Positions 24,560 through 36,610 of a stretch of DNA of 64,000 bases are shown here, piece after piece. The number at the start of each line of letters is the position of its first letter. Position 1 is the stretch's first letter. A model generated the notes under the pieces. That model worked only from the letters and a program-made list of their open reading frames with translations, did no database searches and had not been told where the DNA came from. A program made the translations under genes and the position numbers. The stretch comes from Haliclystus octoradiatus (Eukaryota > Cnidaria > Staurozoa > Stauromedusae > Haliclystidae), in contig OU744449.1 of NCBI GenBank assembly GCA_916610825.1, forward strand, positions 3,050,001 through 3,114,000, written 5' to 3'.

Positions 24560-27500
24560 CTAATATGTTATGTGTGGGATAACAATGCGTGGGGCAATTG
24601 TGGACCCTTCACAAACAGATAAATTTGGTAAAGATACTGATCGTTTTACAGCAATATGATTAAGTTTGTTTTGTAGTTTTAATTGTAGTTCCTCCATATC
24701 ATTGGTAGATTGTTGATATAAACCTGACGGAGTACTAACATGTGTTGATACTGCATCTTCATAAGGTGGTGTTTCAACCAGTAGCATCATTGACGAACAA
24801 GGTGTTATATGATAATAATCACTAGGTGGTTGATATGACTTGCGATATAATTGACTTTCAGAAGCAAATAATTTATTCTTTTGTGTACGATCTAATCCTA
24901 AAAATGAATGTGACTGTTCATCATCATAGAATTGATATGATTGATCGTTAATGTTATAATTATAATGTAGATCATCATCGTTTGACTGTATCAGTTGATC
25001 ACCAACATCAGACATGACTAAATCACCAGCCGATTGATAATTGCTACTTGAAAATGTTGAACTATGTAATTTACTTTGACAAGGATCAATGTCCCATGAC
25101 ATATGGGATGAAACAGTTGAACCAATATCGTCAATTGGTATATGTGATGAAATTGATGAACGATCGATCTAAAGATGAAAGTCAAGTAAAATTTATATAA
25201 ATTACAAAGAAAACTATGGTAGTCTAGGCCTATATAATCCCACTTTGTTCAGCTCAATTTTGATCGGATCGCTTGGGAAAGTTTTATTGATGTCACTGTA
25301 TAAGAATGCAGACATACAGCCCCTTTTCTGAAAAACAAATTATTCGCTACACTAACAACACCACAGATCGTTTTCAGATATAGACACAATCAAGAGACAA
25401 ATGAAACTTATAAGCCTATAATCGTGTATAGAGCAGCCAGCTATGGGAGGTAGGTAAATTACTGACCGTTATGTGCAGGTGGCCTTTATATACAGCGTTG
25501 ATTCAATAGAAATATTATTTTGATCCTTGGGTTATTCTTAACAATATTTCCCCGGGTCACAGTTTTTGAAAATACATCATAAACACCCTCACCTTTTTCA
25601 TAGAATAAATATTTTTTTTGAGAACCAGCTCCTTGCCACTAAATACGCTCCTTCCCATTTCCAGAATGGGACTAACTTCCACTTCACCAGTAACGGTTCT
25701 TCTAAATGAATCATCGAATGTATTGACACGAAATATAAGTACATGAGAGAACATTTGATCAGGATTAATAACAAAATAATAGACTTGTTGTAAGCAGATA
25801 TCAAGATGTGGTGGTGTGCATGGTTCTTCGCTATCGCTACTTTCATTTCCAATGTATTTCAACTCAACATCAACATAAGCACTTTCTGCATTGTATATAT
25901 TATCTGATCCAGGTAATCCTTCAACTTGAACAAGACGCACCATCAATTCCTCTCTAGAAAAAAATATCAAATATTATAGGGCTTTTTATCTTATTGGGTT
26001 ATTTATAGTTCTCAACAATACAGTAGAAACTGTTTACAACGGCGGCACTCGCCATTATAGCCCATCATTTATAAGAAGAAAGATATCAAATTTCAACAGG
26101 AACATCAGTTAAATTCAGTACACTATAAACAGCAATCTATTATTAAAGGTGACGTAAATTATAAACAATTGTATTGTACTTTCCGGGGTTACGTTCTTCT
26201 GAATATACAACACTGATCACAATTATCAATCTTTTCTTTGGAATGATGTCAAAGGACTCATCAGGCGCTTGTGAAAAAGCTCCATTATGGCGTACGGATC
26301 TAGCATCCCAAAATTTTCAAAAGTCATTGTTTCGTTTGCTGATGAACAAAGTCAATCACCCAAAGATCAAATACAATTTGCAAGAAGGAAATAATCATTT
26401 GAATTTTGAACAGCCAGCTATCATAATATTATCCAACTGTTCGCTTAGATAATAGCACTTTTTCAAAAAATTTAGTCTCTTTACTCTTATTTTTGTAATA
26501 AATGACAGCGATAAAAAACATGGGATTTCACAAAGTTTTGCCATATATCTTCTATGACGAAACGTTGTGAAATCCCGTGTTTTTTATCGCTGTCATTTGT
26601 TACAAATTTAATAAGCAAGAATTTATAAAATACTCTTATTTTAAAACGAAAATGTTGTTTAAAGCATCGAAATTTGAGGACTTGGAAAAATTCATGACAT
26701 TCTGAAAACCGTGTACTATAATTGTTATGATAGACACACACAAGCTCAAGACACACATTGACAACAGTGATACTGTTCTGAATTATGCCCAATTATAACG
26801 AGAACTAATTCAGGATTGTTTTGTGAGTACTATATTTAATCATAACTTAACGCTATATTTAAAATGCTGAGCTGTAGATAATTTAGATATTTTGCTTATA
26901 TAGGTAGCTTAATTGTTTCTTTATCTGTAAATTATGTCATTGTATTTAGTATATAAGGGATAACGTTTTTAGAATTAGTTAATAATCAAACGAATAGAAT
27001 AATCAACAGACAAACCTTAAAGTTTAAGTAGAAGTCGAGAAGTACAATTGCACATTTTATCAATCGTCGCCATTAAATTTAATAATTCAAGAAATCGTTG
27101 GGAAAAAGACCGATGCAAGCAAACTACCTTATTTACACTTATATTTATATATTATATATCTTATTCTAATACAGTGAAACCTGTGTATAACGGCCAGCTA
27201 CGAGAGGTAGAAAAATTGACCACTACAGACAGGTGACCTTTATATACAGGTTTGATTAAATAGAAAACACTATTTTAGACATGGCAAGAGTGACCTCTAT
27301 AGACAGGTGGCCGCTGTATAGAGGTGACCGTTATAACAGGTTTGACTGTAGCTTATTTGTATTGTATTTTCTATAGTGAATTATAATAAAGCGAAATGCA
27401 TTAAATCCATCCTATCTGACGGTAGTTGTTTGTTGTTTGCCTGATTTGGAACTGATACATTTTACTGATGTGTTTATCTTTTATAAATATTTGTAATAAA

Positions 27501-29515
27501 TAAATACATAAAATAAATGAATGAACTATCAGCTTTTCAAGTGAACAGAAAATAGGATAATCGCTACAGCTTAAACAAAATATGTTTCTTTCCTTTGATC
27601 TTGTCCCTGAGTTAAACAGATTAATATTGGAAACATGAAATGAGATCAAATTGAATTTGTAAATACCTAATAGTATTATATTGTAAAATAAATATGATTC
27701 TCCCAATTGCATCTTCGCTATAATCTGCACTATTATTGAATTCTGTACCATCTCTCGTACTTGCGACGTCCTGAAAGAAGATCAAAATAACTTTTTTTAA
27801 ATAATTTACTGATATAGAAATCCATCTAAACAAATAGGCCTAAGTCTATCAGGTTGGGCCAATATCTCGACTATATTGTAGCCTACACAAACAGTATGAT
27901 GGCTCAACAAAGAAAGACTTTCAAGGATTAGACTGGCCAAGAGAGCTGGCAAGGCCGGATTTAGTTGCAAACGGAATAAGGAAATGCTTTAGGCACATGT
28001 AACAGAATTAAATAGATAATTAATTTTTTTTCATAACTTTTATTCAACACTATTATGATAAACATAAGACAAACCAACATTTTGATAATAGACTTCGAAA
28101 GCAGCGACGGGCATTTTTGGACAGTTGCTTTAGGACTCAAAAAGTAGATCCGGCCCTGGAAGGGTTGTCAAATCAGATTAAAAACAAACTTGCCAATTTC
28201 TTAATTTTTGTTCTATTTGGTCAACGGCAAGTAGCTCTGCCAGTCAAATCGGCATAATGATGCAAAATATTTTCTTTTTCCTTCATTGCGCTATATGTTA
28301 CTATCTATCTTTATCTAGCGCGGCTTTTAAATCTTAAATGTTTCAGCTTGAAATAATGTAGTTGTTATATTGTTTATTTTTTGCCCTTTGTTGTTGTGAC
28401 ATAATTCACATAAAGTGCTGACTCTATTGATGCCACCGACATCTATTAATCCATGTAAATACTGGTCAGTGAACCATAAAACGATGAAATTTATTGGACA
28501 TCATATACGAGCCAAAGAGAGATGCCAGCTGTTATATGATATGTGCTAACCTCCAACTGAGAGGCAAAAGAAGAGGACAACGCTTGACGAGAACATTTAT
28601 CAAATGTTTTAATCAATGATTTTGTTAATTGTGAGCTTAATTGTGTTGTGCATCATAATCGTGCAGTTTTTAAATCTATGTGTGTAAATGTAATTAAACA
28701 AAAGACTAAGAGAAACAGGTTGTTCAATTGATCCATAAAACATCGCTTTGTATTTCTGATGTTAAGCTATTGTGTTGCAAGTTGTTAAATATTCACATCT
28801 GATCCCGGAAGGCTACAGCAGATTCAGAAGAAAATGATCTGTTCTTTAAGATTCTGGAAGGCTACGCCTTTTGTCGGACGTAATCATTTCAATATTAATG
28901 TAGTATATAATCCGTTACATTATATTGCACAATGTATTACCTATATATGATAATTGATTGGGACTGTTACCCAACGAACGTCCATACATAATGTACTATA
29001 TTGGGGGCATTGCCCAAATTATAGTCTTTAACACAACACTGTTTATTGTCTCTCGTAATACAGTTGAACTCAGTTAATATCCCCTCTTTTAATGTCCCAC
29101 CTTGCTTAATATCCCCACTTAAAACTGATTTCCATTTTCAATTCCCCATACAAACTTTCATTTTCTTACCTCGCTTAATATCCCACCTTGCTTAATGTCC
29201 CGCTTTTTATCCGTACCGGAAGGGGGGGATATGAAGCAAGTTCGACTGTACAACAATTAGTAGGCTAATACTCACACAATCATCCTCCTTTATCTGTGGT
29301 AATACAGGCTGAATAATACGCCGACTAAATTCACCGGGAATAAGTGGGTTACGTTCAGATATTAACCATTCGGTATCAACAGCAGATTTATCATTTTGCC
29401 ATTTATCTTTACGTCTATAATTTGCATAGTTACGATAACAAATTAATAGCACATAACTTGATAAAGCAAGTGATAAAACACTCAATAGAGTCAAAAGAAC
29501 TGTTGATGTATCCAT
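24560..29515 (-). CDS. single-pass membrane protein with one C2 domain, synaptotagmin-like
   Basis: Four exons in transcription order: 29515-29276, 27770-27667, 25953-25593, 25168-24560; GT-AG, phases consistent, 437 residues. Residues about 5-27 form one hydrophobic membrane segment after a very short N-terminus, followed by a basic stretch (YANYRRKDKW), giving a cytosolic tail as in synaptotagmins. A C2 fold begins at IGRIIFILQYNTIREELMV (exon 2/3 junction) and runs through YVDVELKYIG, YYFVINPDQMF, LIFRVNTFDD and TGEVEV. The aspartates that bind calcium in synaptotagmin C2A are not at the expected places (SAY for SDPY; NTFDD for YDFDR), so calcium binding is unlikely. The last 202 residues are Ser/Asp/Gln rich and look disordered, with a basophilic phosphosite-like KRSVSLPNLS. 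No second C2 domain is found. Closest family by architecture is calcium-independent synaptotagmins; the exact orthologue is not recognised. Confidence 0.8.
25422..25530 (+). mobile_element. truncated family A MITE
   Basis: The middle of family A: AGCTATGGGAGGTAGGTAAA, CAGGTGGCCTTTATATACAG, TTGATTCAATAGAAA. Both ends are lost. Last intron of the C2-domain gene. Confidence 0.55.
26495..26603. repeat. long foldback hairpin
   Basis: Arms of about 44 bp begin GTAATAAATGACAGCGATAA (26495) and close with the complement TTATCGCTGTCATTTGTTAC (26603). There are only a few mismatches, and the loop of about 20 nt lies near 26541-26560. No ORF. Lies in an intron of the C2-domain gene. Confidence 0.8.
27172..27348 (+). 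mobile_element. 177-bp family A MITE, best-preserved copy
   Basis: CAGTGAAACCTGTGTATAAC to GTTATAACAGGTTTGACTG, with TA at 27170-27171 and 27349-27350. It contains the internal inverted units GACCACTACAGACAGGTGAC and GACCTCTATAGACAGGTGGC. Intron 2 of the C2-domain gene. Confidence 0.9.
28800..28882. repeat. internally deleted hAT-like MITE relic
   Basis: Contains CCCGGAAGGCTACAGCAGATTC and, 40 bp on, GGAAGGCTACGCCTTTTGTCGGAC, the right terminus of the hAT-like family. The left terminus is missing. Intron 1 of the C2-domain gene. Confidence 0.5.
29061..29248 (-). mobile_element. family B MITE (188 bp), TA-flanked
   Basis: Ends CAGTTGAACTCAGTTAATAT and ATGAAGCAAGTTCGACTG, with TA at both sides. 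It is filled with repeats of the unit TTAATATCCC(C/A)CCTTGC. A second copy lies at 62270-62430. CAGT ends and TA targets again suggest a Tc1/mariner-superclass MITE, distinct from family A. It sits 27 bp inside intron 1 of the C2-domain gene, next to the splice donor. Confidence 0.8.
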
Positions 29516-29685
29516 AATTTATTGTTTCATTTTAATGAACAATTTCCTGTAATTAAAATACAAGAAAAGATATATTAAATTATGAAACATTCAATAGGCT
29601 GACAGACAGTATTCAGGAGTATAACACGGTCATGTCAAATTAAAAATGATTTTCATTGCATTTTTAACTCTAATCCTGATTTTGG

Positions 29686-30067
29686 TTAGCCTGCGTTATA
29701 GACCGCGATTCATTCATAAAAGAATAGGGTCTGTGTGATTTGCGCAGTTCTCTGGCCAGCCACATTTTCAAAAACCTAGAGCGGAAGTTTCTGATCGATG
29801 CATGGTAAATCTGTTGTTCTTAGTGAATAAATTCATCACCTCTGTTCGATCAATTAATTGTCATAGCTACGAAGCCTAAATAGAACTTATTGCAATCAAG
29901 TCAACTGAAGTAAACAAAGTAATGTGAGAATCCCGGTGAAAATCATCTTAATCTTGCATAATTATGTGACATCAATCTTATTCTGATACGAGGCCCGGAC
30001 AGAGAAACCAAGCAATTCACACAGACCCTATTCTTTCGTGAATGAATCGCGTTGTAACGCAGGCTAA
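29686..30067. mobile_element. 382-bp element with ~52-bp terminal inverted repeats
   Basis: Left arm TTAGCCTGCGTTATAGACCG and onward; right arm ends CGCGTTGTAACGCAGGCTAA. The arms match for about 52 bp, including GATTCATTCA and AGAATAGGGTCTGTGTGA. No coding capacity. The interior has CGATCAATTAATTGTCATAG, also found at 43690. A MITE of unassigned superfamily. Confidence 0.75.
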
Positions 30068-32816
30068 ATTCTGGTTAGTTTAAGGATTTATCAACAAAAT
30101 GTGTCAATTTTGCTCCTTTGACTAGAAATATTAAGTAGTGATGTCACTGCACAAGCAGCAGAAAAAATCAATCACATTTTGATATCTTTGAATTCCTTGT
30201 TATTTCTAATCGGATCGACATCTAACTATTTTTAGTTTTTTAACATCAGAATCAACCATTTATTAAAATGGAAATTTTTATCAGAAACCCCTATTAAGAG
30301 GATTTTTTATCGAAACCCCTATTCACAACAAAGTCAAGGAGATTTTGACCCGGTCCAATAAACCTAGCCTTTGGAACAAATAACTGACTGCTAACTGTTC
30401 CTAATAAATTCAGATTCCAATTGTGGAAGTACAGCAAGTTTTCAAATATCAAAGATCTTTATAGAAGCCTGTTATTGAACTGTGACAGTAGGCATGTAGG
30501 GTAACAGGGGAATATTTTCCCTTCTCAGCATCATTTAACTGATTCCTGGCTAATTATTTACATCAGAGCCCCCGAAACGGATTGATCCTTTTGACTTAGA
30601 CTACAGTCATCATAAATCAAAACTAACAATTTATTAGCAGAGTACCAGGCCTATTAACAAAAACGGTAAAATGGTCATGCAAAAATATTTGGTTGAACAT
30701 TCAAAGGTAAGTCCGTCAGTTTGAAGGCCTTTGAATGTTAAAAATGAAAACGTGCTAGACGCTCGATAATGTGAATAAATAATGAGAAAGAACAGCTGGC
30801 AGTTATCTGAGAGATAGAACACAATTATTAACAAAATAAAATTAGAGAACGGCTCTTTTTATATCTACTGATAACACGTGCCATGAATATTAAATTTTAT
30901 TAAAATTGGAACTTCAACATAGCACACAGGTGATGTGTTTAACTGTGTCAATATCGTTAAAAGTAATCGCTGAAAATATCAAACTAACTTCGCACGAATG
31001 TTGCTGGGGATTACAAAATTGATTTAACTTATTGAAATGTGCAGTTTATTGCCTGCCTGCTGGTTATTGTTATCATGTGTTATGTTCGGGATAAAAGGAC
31101 ATGACATTTTATGATAAGGAAAAATACAAAAACGGTTGAAGATAATAGCTTAGGCATGATAGCAAAATTTAAATCCTTGAAATAATCCTGAAAATGTTGG
31201 CTCAGGCTATGGCAAATGAAATATATTTCAATAGCCCAGACTATCATTTCAAATTACTACACCATAGTTTACATGATATGTTTTCTAGAAGCACAGTTTG
31301 ATAAATTCATAAAATACTGTATTACAATCTGTTTTTCTTTCTTAAAGAAACATAACAGCTTTGTACTGTAGTACAACAAAAATAAATCGTTATATTGTGT
31401 GATATAATAAGGCCTACGTTACTTTATGATAGCCACCTTCACACTAATCGAATACGAAAACAAACTTTCAGAAGCATACTCACATAATTATGGCTACATA
31501 TTCTCCGAACATACAAAAATAAATATCTTTTAGGATCTATGACCGGTCATAAAATGAAAATTATGAAGTAAGTTTACATCCTTTGGTTAATAACGTCATT
31601 CGGCATAATGTTTTCAGCATTCTTTCTGGCTTTTTTAGTCATTGTTGTCGAATGAATAGAAATCCGTTCGTCAGAAATACAAAAGAATTCAAGCGCCCAA
31701 CAAATATCGTCGAAATTGAAAATATCGTTATTTGGTAATGCGTCCAAGCCGTCCAGGGTTGGATAAATGTTAAAATGTGGATCTCCTCACATAAATTATG
31801 ATACAGGCGTGATATTTGATGGTAATTCTCTGCTCATGAAAAGATTTGATAAATGTTGGTGGCAAGATTTATGAAGAAAATCGAAACATTGTGAAAAACA
31901 GCCGGACTTGATCGGTGTTACGTCAATCAGAGTTTGACAGGAAATCATAAATCACCGTTGCTATGACTACATAGGTACTATTTTCCACCTGCACTGTACA
32001 AATTCAAAATGTATTTCAGTTTCGTTATACTGTAATGAATGTGCACTCAGTTCACTATGGCTACAGCTTACAGTATTTATCAAAAGTTGATAATCATTCA
32101 TTGTACATCGTTTGTCAGCGTCACCATCGTTTACTCTGAAATATACGGATAAAACAAAATAATCTATAAGATCAAATATGAGCAATAGAAGTCCTATCAG
32201 GATTATCCAGTATGAGATAATGTGTATTCAAAAAGCTTATTTAGAATAATTATTAGGTATTGTACGATTAATTGATTGTCCTCTGCCTTCGGGAAGATCC
32301 AATTTGGCCGGAAAGACAATGCAATTTCCGAATCATTACAAATTGCATGCACAAGAATTCAATATACATTAAATTCGTTCCTACAAATTAATTCAAATTA
32401 TTGTTCGGAATTGAGGGGCCAACTCTAAAACGCATGATTAGATAGAAACAATGACTATAATCAGTTCATGTTTGGTGAGTAGTCAAGTTCTAATTAAACA
32501 CAACAATAAAAATGGGGGTAAAACAAATTCAAATAAGTTTGACATTTTTGGTGGATTGAGAATTCGGAAGTCAACAGACATTGCCTTGCATGCTTTCATT
32601 ACCTTCTCGTAGTTCTTCTTCTTTGGCAAATGAAATTCTCGAGAAAGTTGATGGTAATCACAATGAAATTGAATTATATGAAATTGAAGCCTGGATGGAA
32701 AATACGAACGAAAAAAGTATTCCGGCGGAAACATGGGACATTTAGACAATAGCACAAACCGTCAAGGCATCAGGTCCTCTCCTCTGATGTGTGTCAAAGC
32801 TGAGACATTATTCTGT

Positions 32817-32895
32817 TAATAGCTGGTGATTGTAAAGCATGACTTTATGCCTTACAATCACCAGCTATTATCATCATCATCATCATCATCATCAT
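32817..32895. repeat. perfect 19-bp hairpin followed by (ATC)n
   Basis: Arms TAATAGCTGGTGATTGTAA (32817-32835) and its exact complement (32852-32870). The spacer has its own GCAT/ATGC pairing, extending the stem. A run of about nine ATC units (32868-32895) follows directly. This may be the end of a retroelement. Confidence 0.7.
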
Positions 32896-34530
32896 TTATT
32901 CAGAAACCTTTAAGTTATACATAACTTTTTTTCAAATGACTGATTTGCATGCATGCTGCTGGGGTAGAAATCAATCCAGGATTGAGATTTTATTCCGCTT
33001 GGACATTGACGTGGTAGAAGAACGTATACCAGGCAAGGATCTTGGTCTTTCATGCAAGAAGAGTGCTAAAAATGCTTCTCAAGCGGGTACTCAGGGCATC
33101 TAGAGGTGAACAACATAGTGAATAGAGCAATGCCTACTGCAAATGTTCCTTGCCAGCTGGAATCAGCAGCGTTATCAAGGACAGACGTTGAAAGATAGAT
33201 GGAATGCCAATGATTCCATGGAAAAAGGCCACCGCATCTTATATGGGACTTCACTTGTTCATACGCTCTAGCTCCTAGCCTCTGTACGGAAAAACTTCAA
33301 TGCAAGTAGAAGTAGGGGCAGCTGCTGAAAGTGCAGAGATTAGAAAAGTTGCTAAGTATAAGGAATTAGCTGGGAATCAGCGCAATTATATATTATATCT
33401 CTTGTGGTTGAGACAGTGGGAATTATGGGCCATCTATATATACACTCTCTTTATAAAAGAGCTATCTTTCGGGTGCAAGAAGCAACACTATATAGACCCT
33501 CTATATAAACATACCTCCATCGATTACGAATTGACATTGCTGTCGAGAGATTCAACACCATGTATTATAGTGTCGTGGGTTAAGAAGACTGGTAGTTCGT
33601 ACCTGTTCATATAGCCAGAAGAAGTGTTTAAAATTTAACAAGAGCGGGAGACGGTAGGGAGACGGACCAGCGTGTGATCGATTAATCTTGTGCCAGAATG
33701 TCTAGATCAACTTTAGATGATCGATTAATTGTGATGTGAATGTCCTTTCCTATAATAAGTCTGAATAACTCAGGAGAAAAGATGATTAATCATTTTCAAG
33801 GCGTTAGATTGACTCGAAATTAGTAAGTTGCTGCTTAATTTATCAATATTCTAAAACTTGAGGGAGGTACAGGGAACACCTATTTCCCACATACGTATCG
33901 CCCTCAGATTACACATGATGCCGTATATATGATAATATTCTCTAATTATTGAAATTGAAACCAAAAATAGTTAATTACGATAATTTACATTCTTGCAGCT
34001 AGCAGCTGAAATTAATATATGGAATGACCGTATAATCGTATATATATATGCATTGCCAATTCAATACTGATTACTGAACTAAACAATGAATATCAGTATT
34101 GAATTAACAATGAATCTATTGACTCATGATATTATGAGAAAACGAGACAATACTAGCTAACTGACAACACGAGAAATTTAAGAACTACAGAAAAATTTCA
34201 ATTTTCATTCCAACTTTAATTATAGGAAAGTGCAATTTTTCATTTTAGTTGTATATGGCTGTTTTACAATGGTGAATAAAATGTGAAAACATCAAAGAAA
34301 CCATACCATGCTACATCATAAAGTGCTATACTTATTGTAATCCAGTAACAATTTTCTAAGATTTGTTGCTTTTTTACAGCCCGCGCCTTTTCGAGCAAAA
34401 TACACATTTTGTTGGGCAAACTTAACAAATCCCCACAATCAGATCCATGTTGTTAAGGCCGTGGTTGTAGGGAAGTCTCCGTATTTTACTGAGATGCTAC
34501 ATTTTCAAATACACGACAAAGGCACTATTC

Positions 34531-34854
34531 CCCGGGGGGTAACTTCCATACTTTGAGTATACGGGGATGTTCAAATATTAAAGGGTACCTTTCTCAACAT
34601 CCATAAAAAATTTTTTGGGGTACGCTTAGTCATAATTTTTTTTTGAGGTATCCTTTTGACGCCTTTGCAAGTTTTTCATGGTGCAAAAGGAATTTTGCAT
34701 ATTAAATTTTTTTCTTTAATCTTTTTTGGTTGAATTTGCCGTTCATAAAAATATATTTGGAGTATCTTTTTCATCATGGGAATTTTTTTATGGTCATTTT
34801 GCCAAAGTTCCATTTGAACGACCCCGTCGAAGCGCAATGGAAGTTACCCCCGGG
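34531..34854. mobile_element. 324-bp TIR element with 8-bp TSD
   Basis: Ends CCCGGGGGGTAACTTCCAT and ATGGAAGTTACCCCCGGG, near-perfect inverted repeats. Flanks CACTATTC (34523-34530) and CACTGTTC (34855-34862) match 7 of 8. The duplication length fits hAT, but the ends differ from the CAGGGTCC family. No coding capacity. Confidence 0.75.
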
Positions 34855-35770
34855 CACTGTTCAATGATTGGCTAATTGAGTTGGGGCCAATAACCAATGA
34901 ACATCTCGATTAAAAGAACATCTTGAAGAGACCAAATGGAGCACGTTTAAATAATTAATACTTCCATATCTATGTAAATAGGTCAATTTTAGACAACGTA
35001 AATAAGTGACATTAATTTCTGTTACTTGAAGTCTTGAATTAGTTTGAAGTTGACACAATATTATACGATGCAGTATGAATTAAAAAATGAGCCTGTGATG
35101 TGACACTCGATCCTTAGCTATAAATGCCCTTGTGAGTATTATATATAGGTACTATCATCAAACAAATAAATTGAATTATACCCCCGTCTTATATGAAGCC
35201 TTTTCAGGGGGTCCAAATATTTCACAGTATTTGCGTCAAATTTATTTCGACCAAATAATCAAAATTTGAAGTGATCTTTTTCATATTTGAAAATGTTGAG
35301 AAGAATTCAAAGAGAAGAACACGCTGTCAAAATTGACAATATTTCATATTTCATTTGATTTTTGGACTAATATAAGGCATGGTATGGTAAAGAGGCTTCT
35401 CCTATGAGAAGTTTCACCCGCACGGCTCACTAGTAAGTCATACAGTAGAATAGTACATTGTGAGACACGGCAGTGGAGATTCAAACTGATTGCATATTTG
35501 CGTGCGATTAATTGATTGGATAAAATAGCGATTGCTTTGATTTTACGTTACAATTTTAACCATTCAATTTCAGATCTAGCCTGTTTACAAACTAAAAATG
35601 TCAAGATAGATTTTAGTCTGCACGCAGCCTAAGGCCAGATGTTGAAAAAGGACCCTCCTAGACCTACACTATACGAGACATGTCAAAGAGTTCGAGTTTC
35701 ATTTTTATCCTGAGCTAGGTCCTCCTTCCTATGATTTTGAATTGCCAATTGATACAGTATCTGACATAGC

Positions 35771-36205
35771 ATGGATATTATAGTGAGCTCTTCACTCCTG
35801 CAACTCCGTCATTCGGATCGCAAATATACATCTGAGCATGGGAGGGATGGGGAAGGGGAGATTATCTCAGATGACAGAGCAACCGGATTGCATGATGTAA
35901 TCATATCCGATACTGTGTTCAAATCCCTCGAAGGTCAACTCAGCCTTAACTTTATCTATAAAACATCATGTACGATAAAATACATCAAGCGAGTGCGATC
36001 TTCTGATGGTGAATATGGAATGATCCAGAGGGAATTGAATTGTGCCTATAGCTGCAGCATATCACTGCCCAAAATTGACAACTCAAGGTCTATCTGCTAT
36101 AAAAAATCTATTGGCTTGAGATTAGCAAAGAGCATTGACAATCATTGTAGTCTCACTGACATTCAACAATCAAAAATTTCACTGACATTCACTGAATTTC
36201 AATGA
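35771..36205 (+). CDS. unassigned 144-codon ORF
   Basis: An ATG-to-stop frame, MDIIVSSSLLQLRHSDRK to TFTEFQ, just upstream of a LINE fragment. No signal peptide, membrane segment or domain is recognised, and no similarity to a reverse transcriptase is visible. Length alone makes it notable in AT-rich DNA. It could be chance or part of an older element. Confidence 0.15.
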   Translation: MDIIVSSSLLQLRHSDRKYTSEHGRDGEGEIISDDRATGLHDVIISDTVFKSLEGQLSLNFIYKTSCTIKYIKRVRSSDGEYGMIQRELNCAYSCSISLPKIDNSRSICYKKSIGLRLAKSIDNHCSLTDIQQSKISLTFTEFQ

Positions 36206-36387
36206 ATTTCAATGGACATTCACTGGCGCTTTACCCAACTAAATCATTTAACTATGACTGTTGGAAACATTACTTTGCAAATAGAATAATCAAGCCATGG
36301 AACTCTCTTCCTGAAGAAGTTGTATCGTCTAGTTCTTTACAAACATTCAAATCTAAACTTAATCACGTTAATTTATCACAGTTCTGA
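36202..36387 (+). mobile_element. C-terminal fragment of a non-LTR retrotransposon reverse transcriptase
   Basis: The frame gives NGHSLALYPTKSFNYDCW, then HYFANRIIKPWNSLPEEVV and SLQTFKSKLN, ending in a stop at 36385-36387. The WNSLP...V..SL..FK..L signature is the usual C-terminus of CR1/RTE/Jockey-type LINE proteins. Stops upstream in the same frame show 5' truncation. Confidence 0.7.
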
Positions 36388-36449
36388 TGTACCTATTCCT
36401 TTGCCTGTTAATTATCTCTGATAACAGAGCTTTCTTAACCTTAATATAT

Positions 36450-36610
36450 ATTATATAGTAGACGGTAGTAATATCAAGGTACTTGCGTTGTCTTTGCTGT
36501 TTCAATAGTGCTCGATGCCATAAATGCAGAGCTGTTTAATAATTAATAAACGAAAAAATCAGACTAAAACAGCAAATATGAATGTCTGATTTTTTCGTTT
36601 ATTAATTATT
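36450..36610 (+). repeat. repeat shared with 44985-45100, ending in an inverted repeat
   Basis: 36450-36525 matches the reverse complement of 45015-45100 (AGTAATATCAAGGTA, TTTGCTGTTTCAATAGT, ATGCCATAAATGCA). A 27-bp inverted repeat then spans 36538-36564 and 36584-36610 (arms AATAATTAATAAACGAAAAA onward), closing on GTCTGATTTTTTCG, the same terminus as the partner copy. Confidence 0.6.

Noticed and set aside
26174..26452. 92-codon + strand frame antisense to the C2-domain gene
   Set aside because: Intronic, no domain, and no start or splice support.
31967..32137. Minus-strand candidate terminal exon (VNDGDADKRCTMNDY to CRWKIVPM)
   Set aside because: A good acceptor-like TATATTTCAG precedes it and the composition looks protein-like. 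But no partner exon with compatible phase or known domain was found upstream, so it is not called.
32483..32755. 90-codon minus-strand frame
   Set aside because: No domain, no signal peptide, and a weak splice context; composition is typical of AT-rich chance frames.
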